NCBI GenBank assembly: GCA_040381535.1
Contig: JBEIHF010000001.1
Location: 1 to 64,000, forward strand
DNA: 64,000 nucleotides
Source of the DNA: Micavibrio_A sp040381535
GTDB lineage: Bacteria > Pseudomonadota > Alphaproteobacteria > Micavibrionales > Micavibrionaceae
Reading direction: 5' to 3'
Both the position numbers and the translations under genes were made by a program. Below, piece by piece: positions 16,301-24,985 of this stretch (position 1 is the first letter of the stretch; every line of letters begins with the position of its first letter). The notes below the pieces were generated by a model. The model had not been told where the DNA came from. It made no database searches and saw nothing but the letters and a program-made list of their open reading frames with translations.

Positions 16301-18237
16301 ACCACGATATCCAAAAACAAGATTTCGATGTCGTCGGCGTCGGCGACATGGCTGGCGACGTGTTTGGCAACGGCATGATTTTGTCCGAACATATCCGCTT
16401 GCTCGGCGCATTCAACCACATCCATATTTTCTGCGACCCCAATCCCGACATCGCCGCGACCTTCAAGGAACGCACCCGTTTGTTCAACGAAGTCAAAGGT
16501 TGGGAAGAATACAACCAAAAGCTTCTCTCCAAAGGCGGAAAGATATTCCTGCGTACAGACAAGAGCCTGCAACTTACCCCTGAAATCATGAAACGTTTCG
16601 ACATAGGCCGCGAGAAAGTAACGCCCAGCGAATTGATTCAAGCGATCTTGAAAGCGCGCGTTGATCTTCTCTGGGTCGGCGGCATAGGTACTTATATCAA
16701 GTCATCAAAAGAAAGCCACGCGGATGTCGGTGATAAATCCAACGACGCCTTTCGCATCAACGCGACCGAACTGCGCGCCAAAGTCATGGGGGAAGGCGCC
16801 AACCTTGCCATCACGCAAAAAGGCCGTATCGAATTCTCACTCAATGGTGGCAAGCTGAACGCGGACTTTATCGATAATTCTGGAGGCGTTGATTCATCAG
16901 ACCACGAGGTCAACATCAAGATTTTGATGAACGCGATCATGCGCAATAAGACTTATGACATGGATTTTAAAAAACGCGACAAGTTGCTCGCTTCCATGAC
17001 CGACGAAGTCGGCGGCCTCGTCCTGCGCAACAATTACCAGCAATCCCAAGCGATTTCATTGATGGAATTGCAGGCGGCCGACATGCTCTCCGAGCAACAG
17101 CTTCTGATCACCGATCTGGAACGTAAAACTGGTTTGAACCGCGCACTGGAATCGCTTCCCGACGATGAAACCATCCAAGGCCGCATGCGCTCAGGCGCAG
17201 GCCTTACTCGCCCTGAGCTCGCGATTTTACAAGCACACGCCAAAATCGCGTTCACTTGGGATTTGCTCGATTCCGACATTCCGGACAGCGAGGCTATGGC
17301 GGGGCGCCTACACCGCTACTTCCCCAAAAAGCTCGCAGAAATTTATTCCAAAGAGATTATGGGCCACCGCCTGAAACGAGAAATCATTTGCACCACACTG
17401 GCAAGCTCGCTCGTCAACCGTATGGGGCCGACCTTCGTGCGCGAACGCATGGCGAAAAGCAATGCGACGCCTTCCGATGTCGCCAAAGCCTTTATCATTG
17501 TGCGCGAAGCCTTTGACCTTCGGGATTTGTGGCATGAAATCGAAAATCTCGACAACAAAGTGCCCGCCATCGTGCAACTCCGCGCTTTCCGTGAAATCGC
17601 CCATATGACGGAGCGCACCGTGGCATGGCTCCTCGCCCGCATAGGCTACGATCTGGACATCAACCGCGATATCGCCGCCTTTGAAAAAGGCATCGAGATA
17701 TTGAAGAAGAATTTTGATTCCGTGGTGACTCCGGGCCTTCTATGGACCATCAAGCAAAATGCCAAGGCAAACCAGTCGAACGGATTGCCTGAAAAGCTCA
17801 GCCACGAAATCGCGCTGATGCCGCTGCTTGGCTCCGCCTGCGATATCATCCGCATCGCGGTCACGCAAAAAGCGGACCTACCCGTCATCGCCAAGATCTA
17901 CTTCGAACTAGGAGAGCATTTCCACCTCGACTGGATGAGAACGCAGGCAGGCTATATTACCGCGAACGATCACTGGACCATCGAGGCACTGGATGGCGTC
18001 GTCGATTCCCTTTACGCGGCGCAGGCGGGCCTGACGGTCAAAATTCTTTCCGACATGGGCAAGAAAGCCAAGAACGGCAAGAGCAAGGATGGCATCGTCC
18101 CTCAATGGCTCTCCGAACACGGCGCGCAGGCCAAGGTCATAGAGCCGATCTTTGCCGATATGCGCAAAGCCTCTAGCGTGGATTTGCCGATGCTGATGAT
18201 AGCCGAGCAAAAGCTGCGCGGCCTTTACAGCGTCTGA
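13336..18237 (+). CDS. gdhB: NAD-specific glutamate dehydrogenase, large (~180 kDa) type
   Basis: The 1633-residue length, the N-terminal ACT/PAS-like regulatory region and the central catalytic domain ('GGIRWSDRHEDFRTEVLGLMKAQQVKNSVIVPMGAKGGF' region near residues 830-870, then 'VVAADKGTATFSDIANA' and 'VVGVGDMAGDVFGNGM') identify the large GDH class of Alpha/Gammaproteobacteria. It catalyses oxidative deamination of glutamate to 2-oxoglutarate. The protein carries an unusual ~35-residue Lys/Ser/Thr-rich N-terminal extension resembling a linker or disordered tail. Together with putA (51689) it gives a route from proline through glutamate into the TCA cycle. It is monocistronic, with its own 158-bp upstream region. 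Confidence 0.95.
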   Translation: MATKKQTKKPSKTSSKKTAAPSGTKTSSGKSPTAKAMDILPVKAPALMKEFAHDFLGKISEDDLNQISPQVLAATAENLWNLLEKKKAGKPAIHIYTPTLAENGWTNGRTNIDIAMDDMAFLIDSIVAEIVRHGQLIQMLVHPTVNAKFSGKTLKGFEKDYSEGLSRYSISHIELRSPIGEAQSEELRMGLIRAIGDVKNATRDWLPMKEMLRAAQRQLSNAPSKFDDFLIEEYQAFLEYLYDNNFTLLGYREYKFVEKSEKLTSEIVKGKSLGLLSDETMPVYINDARKQLSEPQQKLRRGQPPLTISKVNRRSTVHRHVPMDAVAVKTFGKDGNVTGEMLFVGLFTSVTYSRSITDIPYLRVKIQNVINKTQFIPGSHDRRALRHILEKYPRDELLQISESLLYEHATSILRLQERPHIALYARTDPFGRYISCLVYVPRDRYETRLRLKLQGVLENELGGQCTNYQVTQDDSPLARVMYLIDTNHLPESPKYTAAAIEEKLDEAGHLWSERLRNAMEIAREEQTRIGKIVQKFGGAFPPAYHEEYEPKQAIHEIRKIETVIQTNDIGLDLYRPYNCEQSRVRFKMYSPGKPVTLSDVLPMLEKMGFRVIAELPFEVKPAHHKETIWIHDFLMERYSNSTMPDLQKIKPVFEEAFDKIWHGEMESDGLNKLVLRAQMNWREIIILRTYLRYLRQIGLHYSRELIENTLADNPKITTSVVKMFKSLFDPNLKGQNEIQAAGYAVEIDHAMESVVSLEQDKILRSLTAVVNATLRTNFFQIDKDENPKTYLSIKLDSNSIDDLPDPKPFREIFVYSPRAEAIHLRMDKISRGGIRWSDRHEDFRTEVLGLMKAQQVKNSVIVPMGAKGGFVVKNPPKEGGRAALQAEGIECYKILIRGLLDITDNQQGNKVIPPKDVVRRDSDDPYLVVAADKGTATFSDIANALSLEYGHWLGDAFASGGSAGYDHKKMGITARGAWECVKRHFRELNHDIQKQDFDVVGVGDMAGDVFGNGMILSEHIRLLGAFNHIHIFCDPNPDIAATFKERTRLFNEVKGWEEYNQKLLSKGGKIFLRTDKSLQLTPEIMKRFDIGREKVTPSELIQAILKARVDLLWVGGIGTYIKSSKESHADVGDKSNDAFRINATELRAKVMGEGANLAITQKGRIEFSLNGGKLNADFIDNSGGVDSSDHEVNIKILMNAIMRNKTYDMDFKKRDKLLASMTDEVGGLVLRNNYQQSQAISLMELQAADMLSEQQLLITDLERKTGLNRALESLPDDETIQGRMRSGAGLTRPELAILQAHAKIAFTWDLLDSDIPDSEAMAGRLHRYFPKKLAEIYSKEIMGHRLKREIICTTLASSLVNRMGPTFVRERMAKSNATPSDVAKAFIIVREAFDLRDLWHEIENLDNKVPAIVQLRAFREIAHMTERTVAWLLARIGYDLDINRDIAAFEKGIEILKKNFDSVVTPGLLWTIKQNAKANQSNGLPEKLSHEIALMPLLGSACDIIRIAVTQKADLPVIAKIYFELGEHFHLDWMRTQAGYITANDHWTIEALDGVVDSLYAAQAGLTVKILSDMGKKAKNGKSKDGIVPQWLSEHGAQAKVIEPIFADMRKASSVDLPMLMIAEQKLRGLYSV

Positions 18238-18290
18238 TAAGTTTAAATTCTTATTGCCTGATATAAAAAAAGAGGCTTAACATTACCCTG

Positions 18291-18309
18291 ATGCATACAA
18301 GATATGCAT
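18291..18309 (+). repeat. 7-bp perfect inverted repeat upstream of an unknown gene
   Basis: ATGCATA (18291-18297) and TATGCAT (18303-18309) flank a 5-nt centre, 15 bp before the start of the 297-residue unknown protein. The position between a candidate promoter (TTGCCT ... TAACAT, about 18255-18285) and the ribosome-binding site suits an operator. Confidence 0.35.
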
Positions 18310-18324
18310 AAGAGGTTTTGTAAA

Positions 18325-19215
18325 ATGTTTACGCTGGTTTCCGATGAAACGTCCCAAAATCTTGGGATAGAAGTGCATAAGCTGCGCTTCTATGGGTTCG
18401 AAACATCACTTCTCTCCGGAACCGCTACCCACAACAGCACCCACAAAAACTTTTCCGTAGCGGTGAGCCCCAATCTCAACGCGCTCAAGGAGATCGCATC
18501 CGGCGATCCCGACCAGTTACGTTTTTCTTTTGATAATGCCCGCAGCCAATATATTTCCATCGGCAGCTTCGCCTCCCTCGACGTAGCGGATTCTGCGTTG
18601 CAGGGATTGAACAACGCGTATGAGACGATTTTAATGCATTTTGGCGCGGCAGGACGTCTTTTAAAGGAAGAAGGTAACAGCCGTGTTCTGGTGGAAGACG
18701 CCGCAGCATCCAAGGCACGTTACGGCGACGCCATCGTCAGTGCCCGTACGGTTCAGGCGTTCCGCATGATGGAACAAAATGAAAATATGGATTTTCGCAC
18801 CATAGTGGGAAAAGTCATGCCGGTCTTTTTAACGGCGCTGGGTTTGAAGGAATATCAAGTGGGGCAGGATATGGCCAAGGATGGGACAGGCAAGGTCCAG
18901 TTCGTCATTGACCGCATAGGTATGTTTGAATTCTACCCGCCTAAAGAAGATGGAGGCACGACCGCAATCAACCGCTACACTGCATCACATGGCAAATTTT
19001 TATTAACAGCCAGCGGTGAAGCCAACGGGCCGTTTATCCGCAAACATGTTTTTGAATGGCTTGTAGATGCCGCACGCGACCTGAATGTGATCGACGAAAA
19101 CGTGGATATAAATCTAAGTCAGATGGAAAAAAGCCTAAGGGATAATCTGGTTTTCAAAAAATCAACGACTTTGCTTCGCGAAGGAGAGAATGTCTTCGTC
19201 CTGCGCCCGCGTTAA
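18325..19215 (+). CDS. unrecognised soluble protein (hypothetical)
   Basis: I do not recognise this 296-residue protein. It has no signal peptide or membrane segment, is mixed alpha/beta, and starts MFTLVSDETSQNLGIEVHKL after an AGAGG site 10 nt upstream; an in-frame ATG at 18304 lies before that site and is less likely. Composition and codon use match neighbouring genes. It follows the glutamate dehydrogenase by 87 bp with a perfect inverted repeat in between, and its end overlaps the convergent ubiA stop by 4 bp. No catalytic motif stands out. Confidence 0.7.
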   Translation: MFTLVSDETSQNLGIEVHKLRFYGFETSLLSGTATHNSTHKNFSVAVSPNLNALKEIASGDPDQLRFSFDNARSQYISIGSFASLDVADSALQGLNNAYETILMHFGAAGRLLKEEGNSRVLVEDAAASKARYGDAIVSARTVQAFRMMEQNENMDFRTIVGKVMPVFLTALGLKEYQVGQDMAKDGTGKVQFVIDRIGMFEFYPPKEDGGTTAINRYTASHGKFLLTASGEANGPFIRKHVFEWLVDAARDLNVIDENVDINLSQMEKSLRDNLVFKKSTTLLREGENVFVLRPR

Positions 19216-20111
19216 GAGCAGACAAAAGCCAGTAGGAACAAAAGGCCGCATTCGCGATTCGATCGAAACGCCTTGAACGAACTCAGGCGGTCGTCGGGGT
19301 TCCACAACAGAACCTGCATGAGCAGATGCAGCCCCGGCAAAATCAAAAGCCCGAGCGTTATGACGCTGGCGTCCGAGAAAAAGGCGCAAAGTGCAAGCAG
19401 AGCCCAGCTCATGGCATAAAAAATGCCGACCCATTTGCGCGAACGATCGCCGAACAACAAAGCGGTGGATTTAATACCGACCATCTGGTCATCATCCCTA
19501 TCCTGATGCGCGTAGATGGTGTCATACCCCAACGTCCAGAAGAACGCACCCGCATACATCAAAAATGTCTGCCATTCCAAACCGTGCGTTACCGCCGTCC
19601 AACCCATCAACACGCCAAAATTAAAGGTAATGCCCAAAAACGCCTGCGGCCACCATGTAATGCGTTTCATATAAGGATAGGCCACCACGAAAATCATCGC
19701 GAGAAAACCGATCCAGATCGTGGCGGCTGATGTCTGCACCAGAATGATGAGTCCCAAAAACAACAGCAAGAATAAAAATATGCCCGCTTGAATCGGGGTA
19801 ACCGTTCCTACCGCCAAGGGCCGTGCGCGCGTGCGTTCCACTTTAGCATCCAGATCACGATCAAAGAGATCATTGATAACGCATCCCGCGCCACGCATTA
19901 TAATTGCGCCCACAAAAAACAAAGCCATCAGATACCAATCCCACAATTTAAGATTTTGTATCCCGCCGCCTGCCAGCGTCATCGCCCACAAGGATGGCAA
20001 CAGCAAAAGCCACCATCCGACGGGACGGTCGAGGCGCATCAGCAGCGCATAAGGGCGTGCCTTAGGGGGAAGTTTGTTAACGAGGTCAAAACGGATGTCC
20101 GTAAAAGCCAT
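19212..20111 (-). CDS. ubiA: 4-hydroxybenzoate polyprenyltransferase
   Basis: The 299-residue product from the ATG at 20111 has about eight membrane helices and both prenyl-diphosphate motifs: INDLFDRDLD with the following 'VERTRARPLAVG', and 'YDTIYAHQDRDDD'. UbiA attaches the polyprenyl tail to 4-hydroxybenzoate in ubiquinone synthesis. The frame remains open far upstream to 20432, but that extension is antisense to rsmE and lacks membrane character. It is divergent from rsmE with a 54-bp gap, a neighbour pair common in Alphaproteobacteria. Confidence 0.93.
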   Translation of the reverse strand: MAFTDIRFDLVNKLPPKARPYALLMRLDRPVGWWLLLLPSLWAMTLAGGGIQNLKLWDWYLMALFFVGAIIMRGAGCVINDLFDRDLDAKVERTRARPLAVGTVTPIQAGIFLFLLLFLGLIILVQTSAATIWIGFLAMIFVVAYPYMKRITWWPQAFLGITFNFGVLMGWTAVTHGLEWQTFLMYAGAFFWTLGYDTIYAHQDRDDDQMVGIKSTALLFGDRSRKWVGIFYAMSWALLALCAFFSDASVITLGLLILPGLHLLMQVLLWNPDDRLSSFKAFRSNRECGLLFLLAFVCS

Positions 20112-20165
20112 GCATCTATTAGACAACAACTTGCGGGTTTCCACAATTCCCATTAGATATGGGAT

Positions 20166-20894
20166 ATGTCCCAAGAACAATATAACTATATCAAAGCGCC
20201 CCGTATCTTTGTCGAACATGCCTTGGCGGAAAGCGATTCTTTTTGCTTTGAAGACAAGGTTCATCATTACCTGAAAAACGTCATGCGGGTGAGAGACAGC
20301 GAGCCCGTGCGTTTGTTCAACGGACGTGACGGCGAATATCTGGGCCAGATAGAACACGCGGGCAAAAAAGATATGTGCGTGACGGTTATAAAAAAACTGT
20401 TCCCGCAAAAACCTGCACCGCGCAAATTGCACCTACTGTTCTCGCCGATCAAAAAAGAACGTATGGATTTTTTAATTGAAAAGGCGGTGGAATTGAACGT
20501 CACCGACATTCACCCCATCCTGACATTGCACAGCGATGTGCGTAAATTAAATCTGGACCGCATGCGCCTTCAGATCATAGAAGCCGCGGAGCAATGTGAA
20601 AGGCTGGATATTCCAACCCTGCACCCTGTCGAAGACATGTTCAAAAAGCTCGGCGGATGGAATGCGTCCGTTTCAATTCTGGCAGCGCTCGAACGCTTTG
20701 ATGCCAAACCGATTCATGAATGTATGTGCGATACGGAGTGCGGCGTTCTGATTGGCCCCTCGGGCGGATTTTCGGAAGACGAGAAACAAAAACTCACAGG
20801 TCTTTCTTTCGTTACGCCCGTATCCTTGGGCAAAAACATACTACGCGCCGAAACGGCGTCCATAGCCGCGCTCAGCGTGATCGCGCTTAATTAA
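20166..20894 (+). CDS. rsmE: 16S rRNA (uracil1498-N3)-methyltransferase RsmE
   Basis: A 242-residue SPOUT-class methyltransferase: N-terminal PUA-like domain (about 1-70, 'HYLKNVMRVRDSEPVRLFNG'), then the knotted domain with 'KKERMDFLIEKAVELNVTDIHPI', 'QCERLDIP', 'LIGPSGGFSEDE' and 'VSLGKNILRAETA', all characteristic of RsmE. It methylates U1498 of 16S rRNA at N3. Divergent from ubiA; its last 8 bp overlap the convergent MAPEG gene. Confidence 0.95.
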   Translation: MSQEQYNYIKAPRIFVEHALAESDSFCFEDKVHHYLKNVMRVRDSEPVRLFNGRDGEYLGQIEHAGKKDMCVTVIKKLFPQKPAPRKLHLLFSPIKKERMDFLIEKAVELNVTDIHPILTLHSDVRKLNLDRMRLQIIEAAEQCERLDIPTLHPVEDMFKKLGGWNASVSILAALERFDAKPIHECMCDTECGVLIGPSGGFSEDEKQKLTGLSFVTPVSLGKNILRAETASIAALSVIALN

Positions 20895-21285
20895 ACCCCG
20901 TCATCAATATCATGGAAAAGTTGTAAAGCAGTAAAATCGCGGCGATCAAAATCATGCCGAGCGTCAGCACCATGCCGACCAGACGGCGTTTCGAAACAGG
21001 CACGGCGCGAAGCCCGCTCAAATGCAATACGCGTCCCACCACCAACATGATTCCGAGGATGTGTATGCCGAGCGGTGGAAGTTTTGCCACGTCGAGCATA
21101 AACAAAAGAATGAGCGCGATCGGAACATATTCGGCGAAATTGCCGTGCATCCGTACGCGGCGCTCGAGCACGGAATCTGCGCCGTGACCCAAAGCCACCC
21201 TGTGATGCCAGCGGCCCCGTACTACGTAAAGGGGGAGGCCTAGGTAAATGAGGGTCAGAATGGCCGCGTAGAACATGGAAAGCAT
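20887..21285 (-). CDS. MAPEG-family membrane protein
   Basis: From the ATG at 21285 (AGGAG 10 nt upstream) the 132-residue protein has four predicted membrane helices and the MAPEG pattern 'RVRMHGNFAEYVPIALILLFMLD' with a conserved Arg/His/Asn/Glu cluster, plus 'GRVLHLSGL'. MAPEG proteins include microsomal glutathione transferases and eicosanoid enzymes; bacterial members are mostly uncharacterised. It is convergent with rsmE and divergent from coxB (182 bp apart). The open frame extends to 21459 but without membrane or family features. Confidence 0.8.
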   Translation of the reverse strand: MLSMFYAAILTLIYLGLPLYVVRGRWHHRVALGHGADSVLERRVRMHGNFAEYVPIALILLFMLDVAKLPPLGIHILGIMLVVGRVLHLSGLRAVPVSKRRLVGMVLTLGMILIAAILLLYNFSMILMTGFN

Positions 21286-21466
21286 ACCCGAATTACTCCT
21301 CTTCCAAGAGATGTTCAAAGCCTTAGCACAATAGTATTTTTCGCTTTTCTTGCCCTGTTTTTCGGCGTAGAAACATGGCAATATCGCTGGGCATTTATAC
21401 CAAGAGTTTCGCGGTACGGCTGTATAAACTAGCAATGTAACCCTTAGCAATAAGCACAATTACCCG

Positions 21467-22396
21467 ATGAAGATATTCATGACCCGTGTTCTGGCTGCCT
21501 TGACCGTATGTCTGGTGACCTCCCTTCCGGCCTTCGCGTTTGAGCCAAAACCGAATGAAATCGGTTTCCAACCGCCCGCCTCGGAAAATATGGTCCGCCT
21601 TGAAGAATTCCATAATTTCAGCTGGTCGCATGTTAATCTCATGACCATCATTACTGCTATTGTCATATTCGTATTGGGGTTGTTGATCTGGGTTGCCATC
21701 CGTTACAACCACAAAGCCAACCCCGTACCTTCCAAGACCACGCACAACGTATTGCTCGAAGTCATTTGGACGGTCGTGCCGATCGTCATACTCATTGTAA
21801 TCGCGGTGCCTTCGTTCAAATTGTTGTTCTATCTGGATCGCACGACCAATCCCGATATGACGCTCAAGATCTCCGGCTATCAATGGGGCTGGTCGTACAG
21901 CTATCCCGAACATGAAGGTCTTGAATTCAACGCGGACATCATTCCCGACGAAGAAATAGACGAGTACATTCCCGAAGGCAAGGGCCGCCGTATGTTGGAA
22001 ACGTACAACCCAATCGTTCTGCCTATCGAAAAGAACATACAGGTTTTGACAACAGCATCGGATGTTATCCACGCTTGGACTATCCCCGCCTTCGGTATCA
22101 AGAAAGACGCCGTACCCGGCCGTACGAACGAAGCATGGGTACGCATTACCGTTCCCGGAATTTATTACGGCCAGTGTTCCGAGATCTGCGGCATTTCCCA
22201 CGCTTCCATGCCCATCTCCGTGTACGCCGTACCACCCGAAGAATATGAAGCATGGATATCTTGCGTTTCCGGCACGGGCGCCGAAAGCAAAGCTGATTAT
22301 CCGTCCCGCGCTTGCGTAAAAACCCTCGGGTTCGACAAATATAGAAATCTGCAAAAAGCTAGCAAAGAAGCCAAACTCTCAGGAGCATCTGAATAA
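21467..22396 (+). CDS. coxB: cytochrome c oxidase subunit II
   Basis: 309 residues: signal peptide (ends about residue 24), two membrane helices (about 60-80 and 100-120), then the periplasmic cupredoxin domain. The binuclear CuA ligands are visible: His202 (DVIHAW), Cys237, Glu239, Cys241, His245 and Met248 in GQCSEICGISHASMP. The aromatic electron-entry region 'YQWGWSYSYPEH' is present. A short C-terminal tail follows the fold; there is no fused cytochrome c domain. The stop overlaps the coxA start by one base (TAATG), so the two are co-translated. Confidence 0.97.
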   Translation: MKIFMTRVLAALTVCLVTSLPAFAFEPKPNEIGFQPPASENMVRLEEFHNFSWSHVNLMTIITAIVIFVLGLLIWVAIRYNHKANPVPSKTTHNVLLEVIWTVVPIVILIVIAVPSFKLLFYLDRTTNPDMTLKISGYQWGWSYSYPEHEGLEFNADIIPDEEIDEYIPEGKGRRMLETYNPIVLPIEKNIQVLTTASDVIHAWTIPAFGIKKDAVPGRTNEAWVRITVPGIYYGQCSEICGISHASMPISVYAVPPEEYEAWISCVSGTGAESKADYPSRACVKTLGFDKYRNLQKASKEAKLSGASE

Positions 22397-24105
22397 TGAA
22401 CGCCGCCCATTCCGCCGCAGCCGACCACGCCCACGATAATCACGGCCATCACGCGCCGGGATTCTTCACCCGCTGGTTCATGTCCACAAACCACAAGGAC
22501 ATCGGCACGCTGTACATAATATTCTCCATCTTCGCGGGTTTGGTCGGCGGATGGTTCTCAATGATGATGCGCCATGAACTCGGCGATCCTGGTATACAAC
22601 TCGCACAAAACGGCCACCAATGGAATGTTTGGGTAACCGCGCACGGACTTATCATGGTGTTCTTTGTCGTTATGCCTGGCTTGATCGGCGGGTTCGGCAA
22701 CTGGTTCTTGCCTCTCATGATAGGCGCGCCCGATATGGCATTTCCGCGTCTGAACAATATTTCCTTCTGGCTGATCGTGCCGGCCTTCCTGCTTTTGGTA
22801 GGCTCCGCTTTCGTACCCGGCGTTTCCGCCGAATTGCACGGCGCTGGCACGGGATGGACGGTCTATCCGCCGCTGTCTAGTAAGCTCGGGCACCCGGGGA
22901 TGTCCGTCGATATGGCGATCTTCGCGCTCCACTTGGCGGGCGCTTCGTCCATTCTCGGCGCAGCCAACATGATCACCACCGTATTCAACATGCGGGCCCC
23001 CGGCATGACGTTGCACAAAATGCCACTGTTTGTCTGGGCCATGCTGGTCACGGCGTTCTTGCTCGTACTCGCCGTTCCCGTACTCGGCGGCGCGATCACG
23101 ATGCTTCTAACGGATCGTAACTTCGGCACCGCGTTCTTCAACCCCGAAGGCGGCGGCGATCCGATTTTATATCAGCACTTGTTCTGGTTCTTCGGACACC
23201 CCGAAGTATACATCATGATTTTGCCCGCTTTTGGCATCATCTCGCACATCGTATCGACCTTCTCAAAAAAGCCCGTGTTCGGTTATCTGGGCATGGCTTA
23301 CGCGATGGTATCGATTGGTGTCGTCGGATTTATCGTGTGGGCACACCACATGTATACATCGGGTATCAGCGTCAATACGCAGGCTTACTTTACGGCTGCG
23401 ACGCTTATCATCGCCGTACCGACCGGCATCAAGATCTTTTCATGGATCGCCACCATGTGGGGCGGCTCTATAGAATTTAAAACGCCGATGCTCTGGGCGA
23501 TCGGGTTCATCTTCTTGTTCACACTCGGTGGTGTAACGGGTGTTGTTCTGGCAAACGCAGGTATGGACACATCGCTTCACGACACCTACTACGTCGTCGC
23601 GCACTTTCATTACGTACTCTCGCTCGGCGCCGTGTTCGGTTTGTTCGCAGGCTTCTATTACTGGATCGGCAAAATGTCGGGCCGCATGTATCCCGAATGG
23701 GCAGGCTGCCTGCATTTCTGGATCACATTCATCGGCGTCAATCTGGTTTTCTTCCCGCAGCACTTCCTTGGCCTCCAAGGCATGCCGCGCCGCTATGTCG
23801 ATTACGCAGCGCCTATCCCGCCGGAACATCTGCAAGGAGCTCTCGTCAACCCGATTGAAAAAATCAAATGGATCATGGATCAGGAATACGGCATGCATTT
23901 GTGGAATTACGTTTCCACAATGGGAGCCTATATGACGGGCGGATCGGTAGTCCTGTTCATCTTGATCGTGTTCTACACGTTGTTCTTCGGCAAGAAGGCA
24001 TCGGGCAACTACTGGAACGTTCAACCACAATGCATGACTCTGGAATGGACGTTGTCTTCGCCGCCGCCCTTCCACCAGTTCGACATACAGCCCAAGATCA
24101 AGTAA
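22396..24105 (+). CDS. coxA: cytochrome c oxidase subunit I (aa3-type)
   Basis: 569 residues with twelve membrane helices. Key segments of the haem-copper oxidase type A family are visible: the haem a ligand region 'WVTAHGLIMVFFVVMP', 'GHPEVYIMILPAFGIISH' with the CuB histidine and cross-linked tyrosine, 'WAHHMYTSG' with two more CuB histidines, and 'HDTYYVVAHFHYV' with the haem ligands. It begins with a His-rich N-terminal stretch (residues 3-20). A strong terminator follows, so coxBA is transcribed separately from the rest of the cluster. Confidence 0.97.
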   Translation: MNAAHSAAADHAHDNHGHHAPGFFTRWFMSTNHKDIGTLYIIFSIFAGLVGGWFSMMMRHELGDPGIQLAQNGHQWNVWVTAHGLIMVFFVVMPGLIGGFGNWFLPLMIGAPDMAFPRLNNISFWLIVPAFLLLVGSAFVPGVSAELHGAGTGWTVYPPLSSKLGHPGMSVDMAIFALHLAGASSILGAANMITTVFNMRAPGMTLHKMPLFVWAMLVTAFLLVLAVPVLGGAITMLLTDRNFGTAFFNPEGGGDPILYQHLFWFFGHPEVYIMILPAFGIISHIVSTFSKKPVFGYLGMAYAMVSIGVVGFIVWAHHMYTSGISVNTQAYFTAATLIIAVPTGIKIFSWIATMWGGSIEFKTPMLWAIGFIFLFTLGGVTGVVLANAGMDTSLHDTYYVVAHFHYVLSLGAVFGLFAGFYYWIGKMSGRMYPEWAGCLHFWITFIGVNLVFFPQHFLGLQGMPRRYVDYAAPIPPEHLQGALVNPIEKIKWIMDQEYGMHLWNYVSTMGAYMTGGSVVLFILIVFYTLFFGKKASGNYWNVQPQCMTLEWTLSSPPPFHQFDIQPKIK

Positions 24106-24110
24106 TCTTT

Positions 24111-24138
24111 AAACAGCCCCAAGTGGGGCTGTTTTTTT
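24111..24138 (+). terminator. intrinsic terminator after coxA
   Basis: AAACAGCCCC (24111-24120) pairs with GGGGCTGTTT (24125-24134) across AAGT and runs into seven T residues. It ends the coxBA transcript 5 bp after the stop codon. Confidence 0.92.
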
Positions 24139-24156
24139 ATGCGAAGGGGAACCGCA

Positions 24157-24930
24157 ATGAAACATATTCTGGCCTTTCTGCTTGTCGCTTTTTTTAGTTT
24201 TCCCGCGCAGGCAGAACCCGGCATAGACAGATATTCCCCGATGGGAGACCGCACCGCCGCGTTTCAAAAACGGATTTATTCCAATGAGTTAAAAACGGTC
24301 ATCTTCAACTATTATTTCCTTGGCCCCAAGGAAATCGACAAGACCGCAAAATATCCGCTTATCGTCGTTTTGCACGGACGCAGCGGCCACGCTTACGGAG
24401 CTTATAAACTTGCCGAAGAAATCCTGATCAATCAAATGCCCGCCTTCGTGGTGGTGCCGGTGATGGAGGAATTCGTGAACGACTGGACGCAACCCTTGTT
24501 TAAGGCACAGGACGCGGCCTTGCCCAAACCCATAGATCATGTTGTTGCCCTCACCAAAAGGCTGGCCGCGAATTTGCCGATCGATTCCTCGCGCTTATAT
24601 GTGACCGGATATTCCATGGGCGGTGTCGGAACGTACGGCGCGTTGCATTTTTATCCGGGCCTGTTCGCCGCCGCCATTCCTATTTGCGGCGGGTGGTATC
24701 CCAAAGATGCCGCAAGTTTCGTGAGCACGCCCCTCTGGGCCTTTCACGGCGATGCGGATAAAAGCGTTCCGGTAAAAGAGACCATCAACATCATCGGCGC
24801 CATCCGCAAAAAAGGAGGCACTCCCGAAATGACCATCTATCCCGGCGTCGGGCACAACAGTTGGGAAGAGGCTTACAACGAACCGCAATTGTGGACCTGG
24901 CTGTTTTTACACGCTAAAAAGACGCCTTAA
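24157..24930 (+). CDS. secreted alpha/beta-hydrolase, esterase or PHB-depolymerase-like
   Basis: From the ATG at 24157 (AAGGGGA upstream) the 257-residue product has a signal peptide ending FPAQA. The fold is alpha/beta hydrolase: nucleophile Ser in GYSMGG, acid Asp in 'FHGDADKSVP' and catalytic His in 'YPGVGHNSWEEAY', with the oxyanion region 'LIVVLHGRSGHA'. It belongs to the predicted peptidase/esterase group related to PHB depolymerases; substrate unknown. It sits inside the oxidase cluster between the coxA terminator and ilvA, an unusual location suggesting insertion. Confidence 0.82.
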   Translation: MKHILAFLLVAFFSFPAQAEPGIDRYSPMGDRTAAFQKRIYSNELKTVIFNYYFLGPKEIDKTAKYPLIVVLHGRSGHAYGAYKLAEEILINQMPAFVVVPVMEEFVNDWTQPLFKAQDAALPKPIDHVVALTKRLAANLPIDSSRLYVTGYSMGGVGTYGALHFYPGLFAAAIPICGGWYPKDAASFVSTPLWAFHGDADKSVPVKETINIIGAIRKKGGTPEMTIYPGVGHNSWEEAYNEPQLWTWLFLHAKKTP

Positions 24931-24985
24931 TCGTTGAATTCATTGCCCAGACCTGCTTATCTAGCAGGCTGGAAAGACATACATC

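Noticed and set aside
21395..22354. 319-codon minus-strand frame
   Set aside because: It is antisense to coxB, whose CuA ligands are intact. The predicted protein has an implausible composition.
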